Shown piece after piece: positions 32,351-44,264 of a stretch of 64,000 nt of DNA; position 1 is the stretch's first letter, and the number at the start of each line of letters is the position of its first letter. The notes beneath the pieces are model-generated. The model was not told the DNA's origin. It was given only the letters and a program-made list of their open reading frames with translations, and did not search any database. This DNA comes from Angiostrongylus vasorum (taxonomy: Eukaryota > Nematoda > Chromadorea > Rhabditida > Metastrongylidae). The translations under genes and the position numbers were made by a program. The stretch is from positions 124,001 through 188,000 of the forward strand of contig JADANN010000466.1 of the NCBI GenBank assembly GCA_018806985.1, written 5' to 3'.

Positions 32351-33295
32351 ATACTCCCCACGACAGACTTTCTGTTAACTTCACCATTGATCAAATAAAT
32401 ATTTACATTCTTGCTGAAGGGCGCGTATGCCGCAATGGTTGGAGGCGCCGCTGCGACACACACGTGGGATCGATCCCGGCGCCCATGGTCCACCAAACCA
32501 TCCCTCCGGGGTCGGCAAATTGGTACCACTTGTCTCTTGTCTGGAAGGATATTAGCACTGGCTCGATACATCGGTAGGCCATCGCGAGTCATTGTAAGGG
32601 CCATATATGCATTCAATCACCTCTAACGGTACTTAATGAAATCGAATGCATGGCGCATCCCTCAGGGATTGATCAACACCGAGAGCTCCTTATCTTTTTA
32701 TTCTTGTTGAGCAAAAGTGAGGTGTTATTTTACTCTGTATAAACCGTACTGCACTGTACTGTACTGTACCCTGTACTCTGCGTCCGTTTAAGAAAAACAC
32801 CTGGTCGGTGAATATCAACTTAAAACAAGCATCCCACTTGGTACGCATAGGACATAGATATAACGGGAAAGGTTTTGAAGTAGAAGTGACGATCCTCGCA
32901 GAGGAGTCGAAAACACGAGCACGCAAAATTCTCGAGGCATTCTGGAGTAATTCCGAGAATCGGAAAATGAACCGCAGGGAGGAATGCCTCATAATCACGC
33001 GTGATATCGGGCAGTATTTAAGACTGTTGTTTTGATGTGAGAGGCACATTACGCTATTCAGTGGGAAACTCATAGAAAGCGGTTAGTGTGCAAAGAAGCT
33101 ATTCTGTGTTCAATGTGATTGAAATCTTTGGTTTAGCATTTTCTCTGTTTGGTTGTGGAATTGTTTGGTTGAGTAGATTGAGGTCAACCTAACCTTTTCA
33201 GGCTCCGAGGAAGGCGAAATCCGCCAAAACGTCAGCTTGTTCTTGAGTAAAGAATAAAATAACACCTCATGTTTGCTCAACAAGAACATAGAGAC
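32350..33295 (+). mobile_element. Penelope-like element remnant (GIY-YIG tail) with terminal inverted repeats
   Basis: The plus strand at 32,808-33,035 encodes a 75-codon piece: a VEVTILAEESKTRARKILEAFW block, then MNRREECLIITRDIGQYL. This resembles the end of the GIY-YIG endonuclease module of Penelope-like elements. It is followed by GAGGAAGGCGAAATCCGCC and ACGTCAGC at about 33,200-33,240. Inverted copies of ATTCTTGTTGAGCAAA..TGAGGTGTTATTTTA lie at about 32,701-32,735 and 33,255-33,290. A family A SINE is inserted in the left end. Reverse transcriptase is missing. Confidence 0.5.
32418..32692 (+). mobile_element. SINE family A inside the Penelope-like element
   Basis: Plus-strand copy. A-box region TGCCGCAATGG (32,428-32,438), B box GATCGATCC exact (32,468-32,476), tail CTCCTTATCTTTTT. 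Flanks ATTCTTGCTGA and ATTCTTGTTGA form an 11-bp duplication with one mismatch. Confidence 0.75.
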
Positions 33296-33734
33296 TCAGA
33301 AGATAGTTCAACACCGGACAGTTGGTCTTTTATCCTTTATAAAGACTGCACGGTAGTGAGAAGAGTTAGCCGCTGGGCTTCAGTTCATAATACAGTAACC
33401 GACTCACAGCAACAATAAAGCAATGCTTTTTCTTACTGCGAATGAAAAATTCTATCTTATCTATGCTGGCTGCTTTTCCCCGTTTCTCTAGTGAACTTGT
33501 TTGAAATGATACTTCGATGGCTGGTCTTCACTACTAGCATGGGGCTGAGCACAATTTCCATTCATTTCTTTCTTATTGTAGCTTCGTCTATGGTGGTGGT
33601 CTGTTTAGAAAATGATGACGTTCCCGAAGCCCATTCCGTATTCCTAAGATCGTTTCATTTAGAAATACAGATGACTGACGTTAGCCACGAACACGTCCGC
33701 CAATCGTTCGAGTAGTCATCAATGAGGACGCTTA

Positions 33735-34300
33735 TATCTGCTGAGGTCCATTCCACTGTTCTTTTCGTCCATCAGTCATTCGTTTTCTCATTATGTGACG
33801 GGCCCACCCGTGTTTCGTTGTCGATGTAGATCCTTCTGGATCCCGAAGCTGAGATAGTTTCTGAAGATATGAGCTGCTCGCTCCAGCTACACGTTGTGGG
33901 TAGCGATTGCATTTCAGAAGACATCGTTCAAGTTCTCTGTAAGTAGTGCACGGTTTTGCTGATGTTGTTGAAGTATCAGCCCACGACCATTCTGCATAAC
34001 GGTGGCCCGGGAGGACTGTTGATTTGAAAAGGTGAGCGCGAAGTTTTGATTTCGTCGTTATATGGTCGGTGGCTTCTTTGAGAGACCCGAATGTGTCCCA
34101 ACCTGCTCTAATTTTTCTCTCTGATTCCTTCTGTACGTTGTTCACCATGTTCATTAAACGTCCGTGGTACAAGAACGAACTGCTCTCCGTATTCATCCGG
34201 TTCGATTTTTCCGTGTTCTCACCATGGGTTCCTCATGAACTGAATCTTCACCTACTTATGAGCAGCTTTGGCAACATTTCGTCATCTCGTCGTACACGAT
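33735..34300 (-). pseudogene. RTE-type LINE C-terminal fragment
   Basis: The minus strand has a 154-codon frame with the NMVNNVQKESERKIRAGW block and AHLFKSTVLPGHRYAE. The RELERCLLKCNR block follows, then the KHGWARHIMRKRMTDGR region that follows the RT domain in this family. It is the same subfamily as the 36.6-39.6 kb copy. Endonuclease and RT core are absent. Confidence 0.65.
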
Positions 34301-34373
34301 TTCCTATGGCTATAGTAAAGTCTCGATGGAAAACATGTATTTTTTGTGCTGCATTTCCGATAACACTAGGTTA

Positions 34374-34649
34374 AAAACCTAAAGCTCTCGGCGTTGATCA
34401 ATGCCTGTGGGATGCGCCATGCATTCGACTTCATTAAGTATCGTTGGAGGTGACTAAATACAGATCTGGCCTTTACAATGAATCGCGGTGACCTACCGAT
34501 GTATCGACCCAGTGCAGCTATCCTCCCAGACAAGTCTGGTACCAATCTGCCGACCCCGGAGGGATGGAGGGCTTGGTGGGCCATGGGCGGGGGGATCGAT
34601 TCCACGTGGGTGTCGCAGTGGCGCCTCCAACCACTGCGCCACACGCGCC
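34374..34649 (-). mobile_element. SINE family A, best-preserved copy
   Basis: Full-length minus-strand copy with an exact A box TGGCGCAGTGG (34,631-34,641) and a perfect 12-bp target duplication AACACTAGGTTA (34,362-34,373 and 34,650-34,661). The B-box region reads GAATCGATC, one base longer than consensus. The body has GGTACCAGACTTGTCTGGGAGG and the tail ends AGCTTTAGG. Confidence 0.8.
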
Positions 34650-34661
34650 AACACTAGGTTA

Positions 34662-35645
34662 CTTTCGTATATAGGTCGTTTAAACACAGTAGCTCTCTAA
34701 ATTATGAAAAATATCTGGTTCTATACCAGCACTCGCTATTCAGCAATTCTTCATACATTAACGCAAAGCTTGAAATTTTGGATGCTAAGTAGGGAATAAG
34801 AAGAAGATCATCCAATCTTTGTGGATGCTAAAAAATATTCCTTATTCCACAAACGAAAGAAGGAGTACAAAATTTTGACTTCAGTGAACGACTAGAGTTT
34901 CTTACGGGTGGAAATATAGAACTGCTACTTTCCTTTAAGAATCTATCGTCATTGGTATAACAACGTAGAAGCCTAGTTGTTGCTATCGGCACCTTTCTTC
35001 TCAGAAACTTTTAGAGTTGCTACGCGAGATAGTAGAAAGTTAGGTTTTGAAGATGACTCGAAACTGAACCACGGACATATTTGTTTCTGTAAACGAAAAC
35101 TCCAAAACTTAGCATTCTTAACAGATGAGGCATTAGTGTTCTATTAAAAGGAATGTTTTACAGTTCTCAGGCTGGCACAAAAGTAAACAAAAGTTGGGAT
35201 TACGCTGAAGGATTACTATTGTGAACGTCAATCCGAGTACCGATACAGTTACGGCTTTTTTTTCACATTAGAATTCATGAACATGAAATGACTTGCATAG
35301 GGGATCGCAACGCTTATAAACGTGTTTTAATAATGCAAAAGAAAAACTCTTTTCGATTCACCACACTTGGGAGTGTGAATATTTCGTGAGCTTAGTTTAC
35401 GTTTAATGCGAATCGTGCCTTGATTTCTATTAGGATGGTGTTTTAGATATCAAACTATCGTTGTTTTTTAAACTCTTTCTAGGTTGTCAACGCCTAGCAT
35501 AGGCACAGACATATGTGGATTGGAAGAGTGTTTGCATCGTTGACTGACTTCCGTCGTTGGTTCATTCTTAATTACTCGTCCAAATAAAGCTATCGTCCAA
35601 AATATTTTGTTTACACCATCTTTCAGTTGTTTGTCGTAAAAGAGG
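34662..35645. other. No feature seen
   Basis: AT-rich spacer of about 1 kb. Short frames only. Confidence 0.5.
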
Positions 35646-35647
35646 AT

Positions 35648-35905
35648 ATGTAGGCTAATCGTTAGAGACACCCTGCAATACACACGTGGTCGTTGGTTTG
35701 ATCACGTGCTCAGGACTCTCACCGAGGCTTCCATCCCTCCGAAGCTGGCAAATTATTGCCATGCTTATCTTTAAGGATAGTAGCATTAGTTTAACTTATC
35801 GTCAGCCCACCACAAGTCATTGTACGAGCCAGAAATGCATTAAATCACCTCTAACGAAGCCTAACAAAAATCGAATGCATCCGTCAGCGATTAATCGACA
35901 GCAAC
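35648..35905 (+). mobile_element. SINE family A, diverged
   Basis: Plus-strand copy with a degraded head (GTAGGCTAATCGTTAGAGACACC), B-box-like GGTTTGATCACG, family body and the AATCGAATGCATCCGTCAG end. Confidence 0.55.
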
Positions 35906-36254
35906 AGCACTATTTCTTTTGGTCGTTTACAAATTATCTATAACGAAGTGTTACATGATAAAAAAAACTGCGAAATTCCGTTGTAACGGGGGCACAGTGT
36001 GATCGTGGTATAATTGTTAAGTAATAAGCCGAGTTCTGTTTAGCATTACACGGTGAAACAGTTCCAAAAAATTTTCCTTTGTAAGAGGAATCACCTGATA
36101 ATGTGGCATCGGGAGTACTTTTCCACTCTTAGGTAGAGCAATTTCTTGAAAGAAAGTGGTATTTTAGGTGTTCGATTCCTGTAAGGTCGAGCACAAATGC
36201 CGAAGAAAAAACTTCTCGGTATAAATATTGCTTTAGAACATCTAAATTACTTTT

Positions 36255-36545
36255 ACCTTCCAGCGCTTTACCGCCCATCGCAGGTGGAAGGTGTACCTGA
36301 GTATCGGGCTGCGAGTACAGTGGGGGTTGATCCTCTTAGAAGGGTCCTCGCTGCTGAGAAGGAATCTGACGTTTCCATGAAGAAGCCAAGCTAAAAGAAA
36401 ACTAGTACTAGGAATTACTACCGTTCTAGTACAACACATCTCACATGGTGGGGAATTTCCATCGGATTTACAATTGCTGGTGATTGCCTGCGCTGATGAA
36501 GAGGCTTCAGCTACGCTGACCTCGGGATTCCAGGGAATCAAATTG
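36255..36545 (+). mobile_element. Family C short element, diverged
   Basis: Plus-strand copy (GCGCTTTACCGCCCATCGCAGG through GACCTCGGGATTCCAGGGAA) lacking the tail. It abuts the start of the RTE copy. Confidence 0.55.
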
Positions 36546-36559
36546 GATAAATCATCAAA

Positions 36560-39500
36560 TCTCAGGCCTCAGCGCCCCGCACATTGGCCGTTCCTGTCTA
36601 CGAGACCAGCATGTGAGACAACCGGTGAGAGGCGATCAAATCTCGGGTGGCACGGTATGTCATCGAAAACAGGTCAAACGGACATTCCGTCGACACGCCA
36701 TGGAGGTTTCCTGCTCTGCACATAATACACTAGAACAGTCTCTTCAGATGCCGAGCTTTAACTTCTGTTCAAGCTGCTTATCGCATAAAATTTCATGATA
36801 TCACCCTGTAAGAGAAGAAAACCATGAAGACCGACATACGTCGATTTGATGACGGAATTCTTGTTATTAGTGAAACGAAATTTCCGTTACAAAATGTCGG
36901 AGGCCTGGCTATGTCGTACTCCCGTATATTTTCCAGCTCATGACTTCATACAAAATTCTACAACCACCCTTCGCCATTCTCTGTCTCTAACTTCCGCGTC
37001 AAAAGAAAGTCAGTATCTCCAACTATTGGTCACCAACTTGTATAGCCGATGGCAGCGAACTACGCCCTTTCAACAACCGTTTGCAGGAAGTAATCAGGAA
37101 CGAAAAGCACTTCAGCTTGTTCTTTCTTGGAGACTTTAATACTAGAATCGGAAAGGCCACCGAAAACGAAAACAGGGTGGAGAAATTTGTAATGATAGAT
37201 CAAAATGAGGATAGAAATGGTCTTGTAGGATTCCTTTCCGTTGCACGTCTCTTCCTTTCGAATTCATTCCTTTTTTTTCTTGAGAACACAGACAATCGCT
37301 GATGGACTTGGGACCCTCTTAACGGGACCATTCATGCAAAGATCGACCATATTCTCACAAAAAATAAAATGGTTCCTCTTTGACAACTCAGTGGTACCAG
37401 GATTTTGTACTGGACCTGATCACCGCCTTCTCCGTGCGAAGATTCGATTCAGCCATAAGATGGCAAAAAAAACTTTGTCATCGTTCAAAAAAAAAGACGA
37501 AACAAATCATGTATGACGGAGATCATCTGTATCGTCCAGTTGACATTTGTTGGAGGCTATTTCCAGCCGTCTGCCACACACTTCCCTTTTACTTGATTGC
37601 AGGCTTTTTCGCCCAATCGACTCGTAGAATACATCGGCATAAACGAGAACACACCCACGTTCGCATTTATGAATCGCCTGTAGCACTTGCGTGAAAGTAG
37701 CCCAGGGGGTTCTGCGCGCTCTAGGGACTCGTTGAGCATCATATCTTTCTTCTAGGCTCTTCATGAAGAACTCGATTAACCCTCTATCCGCCACCCAGGG
37801 AGGCGCCGCCTTGTTTCGTGACTAACCTTCACGAGATTCCTCTATGAGGGAGATTCGTGGATGACGGGGATATTCTCACTAAAATCCTCTCCTCATATGA
37901 CTAGCAGATAAAGGAAGCAGCAGACTAGAAGCTGCCTGTGGAAGGGCTTAAAACTTTTGGTGAGCTCGCCGCAGTTCCTTAAGGAAGAAGTTCGGACCGC
38001 ATCTCTATTACTACCATAGAGTTGCTCGAAAAGAGAATTACACTTAAGCTTGATCCTACTGCAACACACCTAATACGGCTCGTAATCTATGCCAGTTGTA
38101 GAAGACCTTTGCAGAAGGATTTACATCGGTATAGAGAGAAAAAAGTTAATGAAAGCAGCTCAGTAACAATGCAGTCTGAAGAAATTTCGTTAGCATCTTT
38201 GCAACCACAACGTTCCCTTATTTGAGCTGATGAACGAAGATGGGACTATCACCACATCCCTCCACAATATGAAACAGATGACGGAAAGTTTTATACAAAG
38301 CTTTTCCACTCCATAGTTCCCATCATAGCCCCGAAATCTCCGTTAGTGGAAAACGGGCTGGCATTCTGTCCTCTGAAGTTCGATTTGTAGTAGACGACAT
38401 GAAGAGAAGCACAGCTCCAGGACCCGGTAGTGCTGCCGCCCATTTCCTTAGAGATCGAGGTCACAAATTACATGTACTTCTCGGAACCCCGCATGACATT
38501 CTACCTTCGGAAAGAGAAAATCCTAGAACAGTGAAGGATGTCGCCCATGGTCATACCGCCCAAAAATGGTCCACGAAAGGAGCTTCGTAACTACCGTCCA
38601 ATATGCTTATTGAATGTCTACGGAGCTGTTTATGAGCATTACCCTTCTCCGCATATCGAAGGCCATAGATAAGGTACAACTTATTAAGTAAGCAGGATTC
38701 CGATAGAAATTCTGCTCCATAGACCACGTCCGAACTGTGTCACAGCCACAGAAGTATGTCCGGAGCACCACATTCCCTTGTTCTAACCTTTATCGTCTAC
38801 GAGAAAGCGCTTGACAGCGTCGGAACGACTGAAATCATATCAACGCTCGTCGACCAAAGAGTGTACCGGTGCTGCGTAAGAAATCCATTTGACTGTTATC
38901 GGAGCTTCACTACGAAAATACAGCTTTTCCATCGAACTCTTACCATGCACATGGGAAAAACGGTTCGAAAAAGGCAACACCATAACGCCAAAACTGTTTA
39001 CTCCTTCGCCGCAGTGGATAATGAAGTCAATTGATTGGAATAAGAAAGGCATATGTATTGATGGAAAAATTCCTATCAAATCTTCGTTTTGCCGGCGACG
39101 TCGTCATCTTCGCGAGGAGTGCCAGTGAAGTAAAGACGGTACTCAGTGGACTCAACGAAGCGGAGAAAAAAGATTGGACTGCGCATAGATAGGACCAGGA
39201 CCCAGTTTGTGAAAAGCCCACGATGTGAAAGTGGACAAATCGAACTTTTTGGCTCTGCTTACAGGCATCACCACATATTGTACCTTAAATGTTCAATGAA
39301 CATGGAAGGCAACATGAAGGAGAAATTAGACAGAAGGGAAGCACCATGGACCGCATTCTGGTCTCTCAGAAAAGCCACAAACCACCTGACGTACACAAAA
39401 CTCCACGCTGACCTTTTTGACTCAGCAGTCCTCCAGTGCCTCGGTATGCAGCAGAAACGTTGGCTGATAATTCAGCCACATCAGGAATAATGAGCAGTAC

Positions 39501-39585
39501 TCACAGGGCGCTCGAACGATGTCTTTTGAAAAATAACCGCCACTCACAACATCTAGCGGTAATGCGCAACTCGTATCTTTGACAC
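36560..39585 (+). pseudogene. RTE-type LINE, near full span but frame-broken
   Basis: Endonuclease segment at about 36,600-37,500, including GDFNTRIGKA (37,130) and a DHRLLRAKIRFSH block (about 37,418). Linker at 38,000-38,240. RT from 38,370 (MKRSTAPGPG) through VLTFIVYEKALDSV (38,770) to LRFAGDVVIF (39,080), where the catalytic FADD reads FAGD. C-terminal segment with AHLFDSAVLQ-like sequence to 39,580. Many stops and frameshifts. An inverted piece of an RTE 3' end sits at about 37,690-37,800. The 3' end is cut by the LTR-like repeat. Confidence 0.75.
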
Positions 39586-40262
39586 CAACTGTGCCAGTTG
39601 GGCAGTGGATTAGGGAGTTGGTCGGATTTGTCTTTTGTCCGCCAACTGTACGTGGAATGCTCAACTTTGTATGAATTCGCCACGCGAGACTTTTTCCGTA
39701 ACTGCCGTGAACAACCTCGAGTTCGGGTGATAACACTTTATAGCAATAACAACGGTACAATAATAATATGTGATATGTGACGATATGTGGTTACCTGCAT
39801 ATACACAAGCGAGATTGAAATGAGAACAAGTGATACAATTGAAGGAAGCTAGGCAGACACGGGAGTTGGAACACTGAGGAACTGGGGGGACTGGATGAAC
39901 ACTGGACGAACACTACGAACACTTGAAGACGAATGCCAGTGGGCTCCCGGTATTACTTCTGTAGTTTGTGGAGCTTTGCCAGAGGAAACTAAAGACAGCG
40001 GTTAGAGAGAGGTTCTGAACGTTTCTTCTATTGGCCTAATCTGATAGGGCTACATGTGAAAGGGCGCAGCTGCTCATTCGGAAACTTCTTTGCGACGGCA
40101 GATGCTGGAATGTACATTCAGCTGACTGCTGCTGATTCCGTTTCTAGTCACCTGCGAGGCAACTGCATGAAATGGTCGTTAAGAGACAATTTAGAGAAGA
40201 AGCAAAGATAGATGTATAACGATTGCAAGTAAAACAGCTATTGTAGAAGACATAAGGTAACA
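39580..40262 (-). repeat. Long interspersed repeat, LTR-like, copy 2
   Basis: Inverted counterpart of 450-1,125, sharing the GTTGTTATTGCTATAAAG, ATATCACATATTATTATTG and GAAGTAATACCGGGAGCCCA blocks. The TATA-like string of copy 1 is not kept. It interrupts the RTE copy on its left. Confidence 0.5.
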
Positions 40263-40264
40263 GA

Positions 40265-42555
40265 GAAATAGGAACTAATTGAGGAATAGTTACTATATAG
40301 CGCTCCTGTTGTTGGAAAACTCCAAACTTATGAAAATTTTTTTTCTTGCACCGTATTTTATCTACCTAAGTAAATATCTCTGCGGAAGCTCTATTTTTGG
40401 TTATTCTAACAACGATATTCAAAATAAAGAGGAAATGTTCTTATACTTCCACGCCGATAATTGATACGAGATTCACAACAAAGCAGCTTGCCGTATTATC
40501 CTAAGAAATAACCAGTTGGCTTGAGTTTTACAGAAATTCATCTAAGTTTGGAAAAGCTTTCAATCTTCATTATTGTTCATAACGCTACATATGACGGCCA
40601 CGGCCACAATATTGCTCTTGAGAAAGTACTCCTTCAAATCATTTAATTTATGTAAGACACAGAACCGACCACCAAAACTTACTTAATAATACGATTATTG
40701 TTTGTTCATGGTTCCTTATAGCAGGTGAAAACCCTTCAGCATTATAACATGTTAAAGAACAGCGATTGTGAACCTTCAGATGTCATTGTTTGAAAAGCAG
40801 ATTTTCAGACGGAGAAAGAGTAACATTTTAACGGACTTTAAAGTATTTAATATCCCAACAAAATAGTCCGGTTCAAAAAAATCGGAATACAGATTCGAAC
40901 AGAAAGAGAGTAAGCAGTAACAGCTAGTAGCAGCTAGTAGCAGTAACATGACAGAGATCAGACATATTTCTGAATGGGGATCTGAGATCTAACAGTACTT
41001 CGAAAATCGTTCCCCTCTTTTTTCACTCACATTAAAGCTGCTCCTGCAGTACCGCCTGCAGCTGCTGTTGGTGTAATGGAAGTTGTTCTGTACCGGAGAA
41101 ACTTAGTGAACTCCAGCAGGCACCAGTGGGTTTGCCTTCGAAAATGTCCATCTGAGAGTAGCACCCGGTGTGGCGCCATTCTTGATGCAGCGTTGTCCCT
41201 CATCTGAGGTCGACAAACGCCGCATGGTCATGGAGTCCCAAAGACCTAAGATGTTTAAAAATAATACAAAATCTATAGCATTTGTCTTAGTTTGGCATAA
41301 TAATGACAGAACCAGTTTTAAAGAATTTAACAAATTCGTTTCAACAGTGCACTCGATTTTAGCTCAAGCTTTCACCGACCTCAATGAGTAACTCAAGCTC
41401 ATTCTTCATCTCAACTTATTGTAGTGCTCGTAGCCTTATAAAAAAAATTGGATGTGGGTAGGGAAATATTTCATTCAGAAAAGATATGTCATCTGACACA
41501 ATGGATTCGAATTAGTGAACACGCTTGGAATCTAATTCACTACAGAGTAATATTCGAGAAACAGTCTTTCATTTAGGGCAAAAAAAACAAGACCAAGCCC
41601 GTAAGTTTCCCCCGTTGAACTGAATAGTGAGGAAGGCCGTCTGTGGGTTTGTGAAACTTTGCATAGCTCTGCAGAAATGTCGAACTGGCTGGTCAACAGC
41701 ATATTATTGTCGTATATTACTCGTTCCCGGCTGCTGATAACAGTTTGTGTCGCTGAAATCCAGAGCAGTACGAATAAAACACCGATTCTACGCAATTAAA
41801 ATATTTTGGTAAACTTGACACACTGTATTCTTCATTCCAGAAACTAGTACCGCATATCCCATTATATTGTGATAGATTAAAATTGTTTTCTTTTGAGGCA
41901 CGCTCGTCAGGAATGACGGATGGGTGAGGAGTGCTTGGTGGAGTGCTACCGCTATGATAAAAGTACGTCTTGAAATGCGCCACTTATACTGAATTTTTAT
42001 TAACACGAAAAGAAATGAGTGCGTCGTTTAGCTTGTCTAAACAGGGACATCGTATCACAAAAGCTAATACATTGTCGACGGCATTCGTATGCTAAATAAA
42101 AGGCAGAGTTTAGAGTGTTTCCCACTATGTAATAGAATATTCCAGTCGGGAAATTCAAACAGTAAAGGATGGAGCTCATTCCACCGCCTAGCAGTTCAAC
42201 GTGGTGACTTTGTAGCTCGAGAAAATCCTTGATGAAAATGTTCTGCGCGTGATAATCGCAAGATATCTCACAGTGGGCGCCACTTTTTCTGTCAACCCAT
42301 TACACTCAGTGTGGACACCACAAGGTCCATAGCGATTTGGACCAAATGACCGTGCGCACACTCCGGTGTCCATTCTCGGTTAAGTTAGTTCCACACTTTT
42401 TTACCGCCGCTGATATAGGGAGAAACCTTATCATCTTAACTAGAATCTGGTGCTCTACGTGTTAATGTGAGCACTTCATGGATTCACTCGTCCAGTTAAA
42501 CTGTCAAATGAACGGGTAATATTGAAACATTCGTTACTTCACTAACTCGCCATAG
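40265..42555. other. No gene recognised
   Basis: About 2.3 kb without supported features. A short tandem CAGCTAGTAG repeat lies near 40,920. Frames at 41,170-41,391 and 41,532-42,006 lack recognisable domains or clear splice context. Confidence 0.4.
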
Positions 42556-44150
42556 TGACTTGTTACGAAACGGTTTTGGGAACTGTCTTCATTTGTTTCA
42601 TTGTCTCGCAACAACACAAGTGGTTCATTTGTTGCAAGAAGTTAACTTTAAGCACACGGATTGTTTCATCATCACTAATAAGCAATTCCTTATCAACCAT
42701 AGTTTTCCCTCGAATGACGAGGTAACAAAACTCCAGCTTCCCCAGATGAATACCACAGGTACTAAACGGTTCCTCTAAATCGGCCTTTCTCCAGGAAACC
42801 ACTGGAGGGATTTAACATTTTAACCACCGAAACATTGCATTGTGTTATCCACCGAAACACGTAAGAAGCACGTGTGGAACCTCAATACAGTGAAGAAAGC
42901 ATATAAACATTTATTTCATTAACTACAACATAAACACATAACCACTTCTCACGTGCAACCAGCAATGGACAGTGAGCAACTGAAAAAGAAAAACAACTCC
43001 AAAATAATGTTAACTTTCTACTTGTTGCCTACTAGAATTTTACACGACAGGGTATTATGTGAAATGCAGCAACAATGGTGCTGAGATATTTGCAAAAGCC
43101 CAAAGTGCTTGTATCAAGAAATCGACGACCGAGATTAGGTGCAGGTATTCACGATAGGTCCCCATGGCAGAAATGCTGTCAGAAACAGAGTTGCAGGATT
43201 GACAATTGAAACACAGTGTGGTACAGAGTATATAGCATATACGTTCAATAAATGTGGCAAACCCAAACCAAAAAATAAGGATGTTAAAGCCGGAAATCTC
43301 AAAATCTCCTGATTTGACCAATAAATATGGTGCACCATCGAAAAATCGGCGCGGTGGCAGGGATGGTACAGCAGTGAAGCGAACGAGAATACCTATTTCA
43401 TGCAGCCGACGAGAAATTTCTCATACCGGGTTGGACCAACTACTAAATACGGTAGTGGGGAGTTATGGGTTAAGAAATATTAATGTAAGGTAGGCATGCG
43501 AGCTTTGTGTAAAGCAACTTGGGACACAATAGATTACATGACAGGAGGGAGTAACTACTGCAAATTGAAACACACTACTAATATAAGACATGTTGAAATG
43601 AATGATATCTCTCGTGTAGTATTCTCTGTAGCGTCAACAATGAGTGGTAAAGAAGTTTTAGTTCCGTCGGTAGGTTTCAATTCTGACCTTGTACAATGCT
43701 ATAAACGCGTCTCCTTTTCTTCTTCTTCCCCAACACTAACATTACTGTTTCCATAGGTAGAATTGCACTATAACGGGAAGATTTTTGGAAATTGTACAGC
43801 AAACACTAAGAATGATTCGTAAATGGAAGAAAATAAAACAATAAGCAATGATGTATGCACCAAACGAACCTCTCGTTTTACGAATGTAATATCCTCCTAC
43901 AGGACACGTTACCTGACAAATCCGTGTAGGAAATTACTTACAGCCGGTGTCCAACTACGCCGTCTGCCTAACTAAAATGTCGAATACTGACGGCATATGA
44001 GAACTGACTCCGTACGAAGATGTAAGTAGTACCTGGTTGGAAAGATCAATGATGGATCTCCTACATGAAGCTGTATTCTATGAATACGACGCACCTAAAC
44101 GAAGTTCGCTATGATTTTCAAGATGTAGTGGATATTCCACTGTTTTCTTG
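42556..44150. other. Spacer with a family M fragment
   Basis: A family M piece lies at about 43,030-43,110 (ACAGGGTATTATGTGAAATGC, then GCTGAGATATTTGCAAAAG). Otherwise only short frames, including an Arg-rich 79-codon frame at 43,254, none with support. Confidence 0.4.
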
Positions 44151-44159
44151 GAAAAGAAA

Positions 44160-44260
44160 CATAGGATTGTCATTACAGCATTAAATCATTTACAACAGCT
44201 GATGTTTAGGCGGCTTCGCCTTCTTCAGAGCTTAGAAGTGTGGACACTTTCATAACTCAA
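44160..44260 (-). repeat. Penelope-like terminal fragment
   Basis: Minus-strand CTGAAGAAGGCGAAGCCGCC followed by AACATCAGC and a TTAATGCTGTAATGA end, as at 59.5 and 60.2 kb. Confidence 0.45.
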
Positions 44261-44264
44261 GGAA

